5,483 nt of DNA from Pseudomonadota bacterium (GTDB lineage: Bacteria > Pseudomonadota > Alphaproteobacteria > Rhizobiales > Xanthobacteraceae): positions 1 to 5,483 of the forward strand of contig JAJYAH010000530.1 of the NCBI GenBank assembly GCA_021779635.1, in the 5' to 3' direction. Below, one piece after another: positions 1-4,176 of this stretch. Each line of letters starts with the position of its first letter. Position 1 is the stretch's first letter. The position numbers and the translations under genes are program-made. Under the pieces are notes generated by a model that made no database searches, was not told where the DNA came from, and worked only from the letters and a program-made list of their open reading frames with translations.

Positions 1-62
1 AAGTGCTCGTCCACAAAATTGAGTATGAGGAGAGCAACCACTGCGGCCATTGCAACTCTCAT
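1..62 (-). CDS. Start of a small hypothetical membrane or exported protein (partial)
   Basis: On the minus strand an ATG at 62-60 opens a frame that runs off the left edge after 20 codons. The peptide starts MRVAMAAVVALLILNF and continues VDEH: a short basic start, a hydrophobic core of about 13 residues, then charged residues. That is the layout of a signal peptide or a single N-terminal membrane anchor. A second ATG at 50-48 is an alternative start. No convincing ribosome binding site is visible, but the DNA just upstream on that strand (about 80-100) is AT-rich, as expected of a promoter region. Small proteins with this kind of start are common in Rhizobiales genomes; that comparison is from memory and the function is unknown. 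It would belong to the flanking chromosome and not to the element. The gene is cut by the window, so confidence is moderate. Confidence 0.42.
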   Translation of the reverse strand, partial: MRVAMAAVVALLILNFVDEH

Positions 63-518
63 GACCGTATTATGACGGCTATAATTTAATCATTTCTTAA
101 TCGGCGCCGACAAACTCCCAGACTAACCGGCGGCGTGCTAGAGTCGTGGACGCGCAAAACGTGGGGAACGGCCCCGAGCTTGTCTTGCGCTTGCCTGCCA
201 TCCGCGTCGCCTTGAAAGCCTCCACAGGGTTTGGTTCGGTCCAAGGGGTTCTCAGCGAACAGCCGCTCTCGTGTCGGCCGGGACGGCTTTGATGTCGCTG
301 AGGTGGGACGCCGCTCTGGGTAACCCGGACGGCGTTTGCACATACGACAGTATGGCGCATGTCGCCTCAACCGAATCGACCTGGGGCCGGCGATAAGGCC
401 GGGAGAGAAATCTCCGCGCCGGTTACGAAACAGCGGCGCCGCAACCGATTTGCAGACTCAACGCAGACACGCGGATTTCTGAGGATCTTCGGCGTTTGGG
501 CTAAGTGGTTGATTTGGC
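63..518. other. Flanking stretch with no supported gene
   Basis: About 450 bases lie between the partial minus-strand gene and the tRNA fragment. Two overlapping minus-strand frames (about 86-370) and one plus-strand frame (359-574) are open, but none has a recognisable domain or a convincing ribosome site, and they are rich in Arg, Pro and Ser, as chance frames in GC-rich DNA are. I see no intact RNA gene, insertion sequence end or long repeat. The only small structure is a 5-bp hairpin, GGAGA at 402-406 against TCTCC at 411-415, with no following T tract. This is most simply chromosomal intergenic DNA downstream of the original tRNA gene. Confidence 0.5.
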
Positions 519-569
519 TGGCTCCCCGGGCTGGATTCGAACCAGCGACCATTCGATTAACAGTCGAAT
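519..569 (-). pseudogene. 3' fragment of tRNA-Asn(GTT), truncated in front of the anticodon arm
   Basis: Read on the minus strand, the piece contains every part of a tRNA from the anticodon arm to the CCA end. The CCA is encoded at 521-519, followed by the discriminator G (522) and the 3' acceptor strand (529-523). The T arm has a perfect 5-bp stem (546-542 with 534-530) around the loop TTCGAAT. A 5-nt variable loop follows, then a perfect 5-bp anticodon stem (568-564 with 556-552) around CTGTTAA, so the anticodon GTT is at 561-559, which reads Asn codons. Beyond 569 the D arm and 5' acceptor strand are absent; the sequence does not resemble them and cannot pair with the acceptor strand. The fragment is therefore not a working tRNA. 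An integrase gene begins 170 bases away, so it is best explained as the duplicated tRNA 3' end left by integration. Confidence 0.9.
552..569. other. Probable attachment-site crossover region (attL or attR)
   Basis: Similarity to a tRNA gene ends exactly at the base after the 5' side of the anticodon stem (569/570). Tyrosine integrases often recombine in the anticodon arm of tRNA genes, and the arm here is a natural symmetric core: TTCGA and TCGAA around a 7-base loop. I infer that strand exchange took place within or next to it. The shared core may extend through the whole fragment to 519. The exact core needs the other junction, which lies outside the window. Confidence 0.7.
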
Positions 570-608
570 CTTGACGTCCGTCCTAACCCATTGATGCAGA
601 TTCATTTT

Positions 609-621
609 CCCGTGTGGGCAC
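609..621 (-). repeat. Inverted copy of the GTGCCCACACGGG element upstream of int
   Basis: CCCGTGTGGGCAC is the perfect 13-base reverse complement of 717-729, which touches the integrase ribosome binding site. The 8-base core GCCCACAC occurs here once inverted and twice direct in front of int. Its place between the att core and the integrase gene fits an arm-type integrase binding site or an operator. No protein binding is shown by the sequence itself. Confidence 0.6.
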
Positions 622-661
622 AGATAACCTCTGATTTTTCAGGGATATTTGAGGAAACCCC

Positions 662-690
662 TTGACGATTCGCGGACAGCGGCAGACATT
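662..690 (+). promoter_or_regulatory. int: Possible promoter for the integrase gene
   Basis: TTGACG at 662-667 matches five of six bases of the sigma-70 -35 consensus. GACATT at 685-690, after a 17-base spacer, matches only three of six bases of the -10 consensus. It would place transcription start about 40 bases before the ATG at 739. The -10 element is weak, so this is only a candidate; it lies between the two halves of the 13-base inverted repeat, where an int-bound complex could control it. Confidence 0.3.
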
Positions 691-707
691 GGCGGGACAT
701 TCGAGGC

Positions 708-729
708 GCCCACACAGTGCCCACACGGG
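708..729 (+). repeat. Tandem GCCCACAC sites overlapping the int ribosome binding region
   Basis: GCCCACAC occurs at 708-715 and again at 719-726, start to start 11 bases, so both copies face the same side of the helix. The second copy is extended to GTGCCCACACGGG (717-729), the perfect inverse of 609-621, and runs into the GGGGG ribosome binding stretch (727-731) of the integrase gene. Directly repeated short sites one helical turn apart are typical of arm-type integrase sites and of excisionase or repressor sites. Which protein uses them is inference. Confidence 0.55.
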
Positions 730-738
730 GGAATGTCG

Positions 739-2055
739 ATGCAAGCGATCAGCGAAAAAATAGTCGAAGGCCTGCCGGTTCCGGAGGCTGGCAACAAGGT
801 TCATTTTTTCAGCGGTGCAACCCTGCAGGGCAAGAAGGCGCCGGCCGGCTTTGGCGTCCGCGTCACTGCCGGCGGGACCAAGGCCTTCGTGCTGTTCCAC
901 CGTGTCGAAGGGAAGAAGTTTCTCGAGACGCTGGGGCGCTGGGACGCCAACCAGGGCGGCGGCACCCTCACGGTGCGGGACGCGATCGTAAGGGCCGATA
1001 GGATCGCCAAGGACCTGCGGAACGGCCGCCGCGAAGATCCCCGACCGGAACGCACCCGCCGACTCCAGGACGGCGACAAGCCGGCAGAGGGCAACGTGTC
1101 CGGCTTGCTCGACACCTATATCGCCCGCTACCTCAAAGCCGGCAAACTCCGCAGCGCCGGCATGATCGAGGCCCAGCTTGAGCGGCTGGTGAAGCCGCGA
1201 ATCGGCAAGATTGGCATTTATGAATTGAAGCGGTCGCATATCTCGCGAATGCTCGACGAGATCGATGACGAAAACGGCCCGCGCATGGCTGATCTGGTGC
1301 TGGCCTATGTCCGCAAGGCCTTCAATTGGTACGAAGTGAACGGCCACGATGACGATTTTACCTCGCCGATTGTCCGCGGCATGGCCCGGCTCAAGCCGAG
1401 CGACCGGGAGCGGGAGCGCGTTCTTTCCGACGAAGAGATCAGGGACGTTTGGGCCGCACTCGACGCCATCACCGAGCCCGCCTGTTTCCCCGCTTATGTC
1501 AAAACGCTGTTGCTGACCGCCACGCGACGCAGCGAAGGCTCGGACCTGAGCACCGCCGAGATCGATGGCGAGATTTGGACGATCCCCGCTGCCCGCTACA
1601 AGACGAAGCTGGATCACGTCATTCCGCTTTCGACACTGGCGCGCGGATTGATTGCGAGCGCAGCGCCGGCAAAGCCGAGCAAGAACGCGCATTTCGTTTT
1701 CTCGACCACCGGCGGCACAAAATCGTTCAGGGGATTTTCGAAGACTAAGCGCGAACTCGACAAGGCGATAGCCTATATCCGCGCGAGCGACGAAAGGCCT
1801 CCGATGGAAGCGTGGACGCTGCACGATCTGCGGCGCACCGCACGAACGTTGCTCGCCAGGGCAGGAGTAAGGGACGACATTGCCGAGCGCTGCTTGGGCC
1901 ACGTCATCAAGGGCGTGGAGAAGATCTACAACCGTTATGCGTATCTCGACGAGAAGCGCGCCGCATTCGAAGCGCTCGCCGCGCTCGTTTCGAGAATTCT
2001 AAATCCTGCTGCAAACATTGAGGAACTTGCATCGCGGCGTGTAGCTGAGGGTTAG
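739..2055 (+). CDS. int: Tyrosine recombinase, P4-type integrase
   Basis: This 438-residue protein catalyses site-specific recombination between the element's attP and a chromosomal attB, here evidently tRNA-Asn. Residues 1 to about 95 resemble the arm-site-binding domain of P4-like integrases (DUF4102 type), with the characteristic GFGVRVTAGGTKAFVL strand pair. About 110-215 form the core-binding SAM-like helical domain. The catalytic domain holds the full set: Arg263 (motif TATRRSEG, with Glu266), a hairpin Lys (288 or 290) in RYKTK, His362 and Arg365 in LHDLRR, His388 in LGH, and the nucleophile Tyr397 nine residues further in KIYNRY. Length is usual for the family. I prefer ATG 739 because GGGGG (727-731) lies seven bases before it; ATG 733 is too close, and a TTG at 649 would add 30 residues without domain content. 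It appears intact. The next gene follows after four bases. Confidence 0.93.
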   Translation: MQAISEKIVEGLPVPEAGNKVHFFSGATLQGKKAPAGFGVRVTAGGTKAFVLFHRVEGKKFLETLGRWDANQGGGTLTVRDAIVRADRIAKDLRNGRREDPRPERTRRLQDGDKPAEGNVSGLLDTYIARYLKAGKLRSAGMIEAQLERLVKPRIGKIGIYELKRSHISRMLDEIDDENGPRMADLVLAYVRKAFNWYEVNGHDDDFTSPIVRGMARLKPSDRERERVLSDEEIRDVWAALDAITEPACFPAYVKTLLLTATRRSEGSDLSTAEIDGEIWTIPAARYKTKLDHVIPLSTLARGLIASAAPAKPSKNAHFVFSTTGGTKSFRGFSKTKRELDKAIAYIRASDERPPMEAWTLHDLRRTARTLLARAGVRDDIAERCLGHVIKGVEKIYNRYAYLDEKRAAFEALAALVSRILNPAANIEELASRRVAEG

Positions 2056-2059
2056 ACAA

Positions 2060-2674
2060 ATGGCCCCGCCAAAATTTCCAAACGAGCCGCCGAGCGAACC
2101 TCCATACTTGAACGCAACCGCATCATGGTATACTGGCGACGCGTGGTTTTTGTTCGCAAACATGATCGAGAGCTGCGTCTATCCGACCGCAAAATTCATT
2201 TTTGAACAATGCATTAAGGAAGGTGCCGACATCATCGCAAAACGCGAGAAATCGAGAAACAAACGGGCGGCACGCGCGAACGCACCCTACCTCGAATTGC
2301 CATCGATCGCCCAGATTGACGCAATGAGCCGCGACCAGATTTGCAGATGGTACGAGAGATTTGCAAGAATTGACCAGGCGTACGATGAAAGAGCAGCCCG
2401 TCTTCTCGCCCGCTATATTTCGTTCCGCGGACCCGCGAAGGGATTTAAACGGAACGTTCCCCCCATCAAGCCCAAAGGCGCGCGCCGGCGCGGCGCGCCG
2501 AGGGCCGCCGAACTACCCGCGATGTTCGAGGCGTTGAAGATGAAGCACCCCACGTTCAGCAAGGCGGACATGGCCGAAGCTGTCTTCAAACAGCATGGCT
2601 CGATCTACGGCAAGAGCGCCGAGGCCGTCGAGCGCGCTGAACGCAACCAGCGAAAGAAAAACCGGAAAGTTTAG
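2060..2674 (+). CDS. Hypothetical basic protein downstream of int
   Basis: I do not recognise this 204-residue protein. The ATG lies four bases after the integrase stop and is preceded by GAGGG (2047-2051) at 8-base spacing, so it is probably co-transcribed with int. Residues 1-20 are rich in Pro, without a signal peptide. About 21-55 include an aromatic, amphipathic stretch with two Cys (39 and 51), followed by a very basic segment (KREKSRNKRAARAN). About 80-125 look helical. Residues 138-153 are again basic and Arg-rich (GARRRGAPR), encoded by a GC-only palindromic stretch. The last 50 residues look helical and end in RKKNRKV. The strong positive charge suggests nucleic-acid binding, but that is inference. 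Its first third is poorer in GC than int, which may point to a different origin. Position between int and the HTH gene suggests a role in control or cargo; neither is shown. Confidence 0.75.
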   Translation: MAPPKFPNEPPSEPPYLNATASWYTGDAWFLFANMIESCVYPTAKFIFEQCIKEGADIIAKREKSRNKRAARANAPYLELPSIAQIDAMSRDQICRWYERFARIDQAYDERAARLLARYISFRGPAKGFKRNVPPIKPKGARRRGAPRAAELPAMFEALKMKHPTFSKADMAEAVFKQHGSIYGKSAEAVERAERNQRKKNRKV

Positions 2675-2699
2675 GCGAAAGTTTTAGGACCGCCTAAAC
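2669..2699. promoter_or_regulatory. 9-bp inverted repeat at the end of the hypothetical gene: operator or terminator
   Basis: GTTTAGGCG (2669-2677) and CGCCTAAAC (2691-2699) are perfect inverted repeats around a 13-base spacer, and the first arm includes the stop codon of the upstream gene. The spacer carries a further TTTTAGG (2682-2688), so the half-site TTTAGG is present three times. A stem-loop could end transcription from the int operon, but no T tract follows on either side. Together with the extra half-site this favours a protein-binding operator in front of the HTH regulator gene, though both readings are open. Confidence 0.5.
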
Positions 2700-2731
2700 C
2701 TTCCTTCCGACGCACGGCGCACCCGCTCATT

Positions 2732-2754
2732 GTTGGCAGACATTCAACGCCAAC
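2732..2754. promoter_or_regulatory. Short inverted repeat directly before the HTH gene
   Basis: GTTGGC (2732-2737) and GCCAAC (2749-2754) are perfect 6-base inverted repeats, centre to centre 17 bases, ending just before the ribosome binding site GGAG (2757-2760). It could be an operator for the HTH protein encoded next, a usual pattern for small autoregulating DNA-binding proteins. Repeats of this length arise by chance fairly often, so the call is tentative. Confidence 0.25.
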
Positions 2755-2769
2755 GCGGAGCCGCCGCCG

Positions 2770-2970
2770 ATGCAAACCGAGATATTGAAAGACTACATTT
2801 CCCGCGATCAGCTCGCCGAGCAAATCGGCAAGAGCGTGAAAACGCTTGTGCGCTGGGAGCTTGACGGACGCGGGCCGCCGGTCACGCGCATCGGCCGCGA
2901 CGTTCTCTACTTCAAGCCCAGCGTTGAAAAGTGGTTGCGCTCGCAAGAGCAGCAGCCCGCCGCCGCGTAG
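2770..2970 (+). CDS. AlpA/excisionase-like helix-turn-helix DNA-binding protein
   Basis: This 66-residue protein is nearly all one MerR-like winged helix-turn-helix. Residues 11-20 (SRDQLAEQIG) form the first helix, 21-30 (KSVKTLVRWE) the recognition helix, 33-48 the wing with the family's GPP(V)TRIGRDVLYF pattern, and 50-60 the closing helix (VEKWLRSQE). Proteins of this form are phage and island excisionases or AlpA-type activators. They bend DNA at att sites to direct excision, or switch on element genes. GGAG at 2757-2760, nine bases upstream, supports the ATG. It lies after the int gene and ahead of the replication-type operon, with inverted repeats on its upstream side, so it probably controls the choice between integration and excision or replication. 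Sequence alone cannot say whether it acts as excisionase, activator or repressor. The Gln-Gln-Pro-Ala tail is unstructured. Confidence 0.85.
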   Translation: MQTEILKDYISRDQLAEQIGKSVKTLVRWELDGRGPPVTRIGRDVLYFKPSVEKWLRSQEQQPAAA

Positions 2971-2986
2971 AGCGAGAGGCGGAAAA

Positions 2987-3010
2987 GGGCAGCACCACCA
3001 CAGGCTGCCC
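2987..3010 (+). promoter_or_regulatory. 7-bp stem-loop in the gap between the HTH gene and the downstream operon
   Basis: GGGCAGC (2987-2993) pairs perfectly with GCTGCCC (3004-3010) around a 10-base loop. It lies in the 89-base gap, the only real gap in the distal part of the window, between two co-directional transcription units. No T tract follows, so a classical intrinsic terminator is unlikely; it could be an attenuator, an RNA-processing or stability element, or chance in GC-rich DNA. Confidence 0.3.
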
Positions 3011-3059
3011 CTCATTCCGTCCTGTCATTCGCCGATCACCGCCCAGGAAATCAGCACCA

Positions 3060-3380
3060 ATGTCATTACCAGAATCCGGTCAGATCTGTAAACCCGTGCG
3101 CGAGATACTTCCGACTCGTCGGGACAATCTTTCGCTTTCCCTCGAATGCGAGGGGCACAGCTACCGCGCCACCGCCGGCTGGTTTGCGGACGGTCGATTA
3201 GCCGAAATTTTTCTGCACGCGCCCGGCAAGCTGGGAACGCCGCTGCAGGCGAACGCCGACACCTCTGCAGTTTTGGTCAGCATTCTGCTGCAGTATGGCG
3301 TTGATCCCGAAGTTATCCGGCATTCGATTACCGGACCGATCGCGATTGCTCTTGATAAATTCATGGGTGAGACGCCATGA
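3060..3380 (+). CDS. Orphan TSCPD-like domain protein (ribonucleotide reductase C-terminal-type domain)
   Basis: This 106-residue protein resembles the TSCPD domain that normally sits at the C-terminus of class II ribonucleotide reductases. The match runs from about residue 27 to 100: two strands (LSLECEGHSYRATAGWF), then DGRLAEIFLHAPGKLG, which corresponds to the domain's E-(I/V)-F-...-GK-G turn, then a helix with SILLQYGVDPEVIRHSI, the domain's S-L-A-L-x-x-G-V helix, and a short helix to the end. The Cys-rich TSCPD motif itself is missing, as is the whole catalytic reductase, so it is not a working enzyme alone. Similar small free-standing proteins occur in Rhizobiales phage-like regions (from memory). 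ATG 3060 is chosen because AGGA (3045-3048) lies upstream and the domain begins shortly after; a GTG at 2931 would run through the previous gene. It overlaps the next gene by ATGA. Its role is unknown, possibly nucleotide or DNA metabolism during element replication. Confidence 0.75.
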   Translation: MSLPESGQICKPVREILPTRRDNLSLSLECEGHSYRATAGWFADGRLAEIFLHAPGKLGTPLQANADTSAVLVSILLQYGVDPEVIRHSITGPIAIALDKFMGETP

Positions 3381-3673
3381 GCAAGCGCCCCACGCTCGAT
3401 GAGCAGATCGTTACGCATCGCTCGTTCAAGGACCGAAGCCGGAAGAAAATACTTACTCACATATTGAAATCGTGGACGCCGCCGAACGGCACCACGCTTA
3501 ATCTGTATGAGTTTCGCGTGTATTTCACCGACAGGGACGGCATCGACAAGCCAACGCAGGCCGGCATTACCGTGAGTGTCAATCGCCTCCGGGACATTCA
3601 CGAGGGAATCACCAAGTCGCTCAAGAAGGCGCAAGAACTCGGGCTCCTCGACGACGACGAGGCCGGCTCATGA
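3377..3673 (+). CDS. PC4/p15-like putative single-stranded DNA-binding protein
   Basis: This 98-residue protein has a C-terminal part that looks like the PC4 (transcriptional coactivator p15) fold. Residues 42-50 (NLYEFRVYF) match the strand of the family's R-x-(Y/F) pattern. DGIDKPTQAGITVSV (54-68) matches the dG-x-x-kPtkkGi-x-l turn-and-strand signature, and 69-90 form the long amphipathic helix (RLRDIHEGITKSLKKAQELGLL). The first 35 residues are basic. Bacterial PC4-like proteins bind single-stranded DNA, usually as dimers, and serve in replication, recombination or transcription. The start overlaps the previous stop (ATGA, 3377-3380) and the end overlaps the next start (ATGA, 3670-3673), so the three are translationally coupled, and GGGTGAG upstream can serve as ribosome site. 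With a helicase-like ATPase two genes on, a ssDNA-binding role in element replication is a reasonable inference. Family assignment is by eye and moderately sure. Confidence 0.68.
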   Translation: MSKRPTLDEQIVTHRSFKDRSRKKILTHILKSWTPPNGTTLNLYEFRVYFTDRDGIDKPTQAGITVSVNRLRDIHEGITKSLKKAQELGLLDDDEAGS

Positions 3674-4176
3674 ACATCGCTGTAACCCCCGCCGACTTCG
3701 ACCCGGCGCCGATCGAGATTGATCCGCGGCTTTGCAGGATTTGCGGCCTGAAGATTGATCGACACGTCATGGTCGACGAAGGCGAAGGGCCGGAATTCTT
3801 TTGCGCCGAGAGCGACGAATGGCTGCATGAAAAGCTGCTGGCCTCGAAATCGCACCCCTCGAGCTCTGACCGGGTTTATGTCCGCGTTTATGTCCGCGGC
3901 TGGAATGCGGCGATCGATTTTGCGTTGGAGCAGATGCGGATTGCGTGCGACGAGCCGCCGCAATGGTTTGCCGAGAGCGTCAAGCCGCAATGTGACGACG
4001 CGCCTCCGATCGCGCCGGAGCCCACCAGGCGATATCGAACACCACAGGCGACGATCGACGCTTTCAAGTATCTCGCCCGGCAAGGTGACGCGGCGCGCCT
4101 CCGGGCATGGTTGGATCACCGCCGGCAAGACGCGCCTTACCTGCTTTCTCTCTTGGAGCGCGATCATGTCGCTTAA
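3670..4176 (+). CDS. Hypothetical protein with CxxC motif and a four-residue duplication
   Basis: I do not recognise a named family in this 168-residue protein. Residues 19-48 hold Cys22-x-x-Cys25, His32 and Cys45, which could form a small metal site, although a clear fourth ligand pattern is not obvious. The middle has RVYVRVYVRGWNAAIDFALEQ: VYVR (69-72) is followed at once by VYVR (73-76), encoded by a perfect 12-bp tandem repeat. A flexible Pro-rich linker (108-121) leads to a C-terminal helical region starting TPQATIDAF and ending in LLSLLERD. There are no signal peptide or membrane segments, so it is cytoplasmic. GAGG (3659-3662) precedes the ATG, the start overlaps the previous gene by ATGA, and the end overlaps the ATPase gene by 11 bases. 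The tight coupling suggests it works with the replication-type ATPase, for example as an accessory or loading factor; that is inference only. Confidence 0.8.
   Translation: MNIAVTPADFDPAPIEIDPRLCRICGLKIDRHVMVDEGEGPEFFCAESDEWLHEKLLASKSHPSSSDRVYVRVYVRGWNAAIDFALEQMRIACDEPPQWFAESVKPQCDDAPPIAPEPTRRYRTPQATIDAFKYLARQGDAARLRAWLDHRRQDAPYLLSLLERDHVA
3874..3897 (+). repeat. Perfect 12-bp tandem duplication inside a coding region
   Basis: GTTTATGTCCGC occurs twice without a gap (3874-3885, 3886-3897). It is a multiple of three and keeps the frame, repeating VYVR in the protein. Perfect identity, including codon choice, points to a recent slippage or duplication event, or to a slip-prone site that varies between strains. 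Confidence 0.9.

Noticed and set aside
86..370. Two overlapping minus-strand frames of 94 and 87 residues
   Set aside because: Arg/Pro/Ser-rich chance composition in GC-rich DNA, no recognisable motif and no clear ribosome site; kept as non-coding flank.
359..574. 71-residue plus-strand frame ending APRAGFEPATIRLTVES
   Set aside because: The end is a translation of the complement of the tRNA-Asn fragment, a well-known source of false genes; no ribosome site or domain supports it.
649..738. Upstream TTG and ATG 733 starts for the integrase
   Set aside because: TTG 649 lacks a ribosome site and would translate through the repeat sites and candidate promoter; ATG 733 lies too near the GGGGG ribosome site, which suits ATG 739.
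583..1902. 439-residue minus-strand frame opposite the integrase
   Set aside because: The plus strand holds a complete tyrosine recombinase with all catalytic residues; the antisense frame is a GC-codon shadow.
2477..2499. GC-only palindrome GGCGCGC/GCGCGCC
   Set aside because: It lies in a coding stretch for an Arg/Ala/Gly/Pro-rich linker, where such codons give palindromes by composition.
2931..3059. GTG 2931 start giving a 149-residue TSCPD-like protein
   Set aside because: It would begin within the HTH gene and translate the stem-loop gap; the added residues are Arg-rich and unlike the domain, and ATG 3060 has an AGGA upstream.
3755..4165. Extension of the ATPase frame upstream of 4166
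   Set aside because: It overlaps the 168-residue gene in another frame; the ATG at 4166 has a well-placed GGAG and the usual short overlap.
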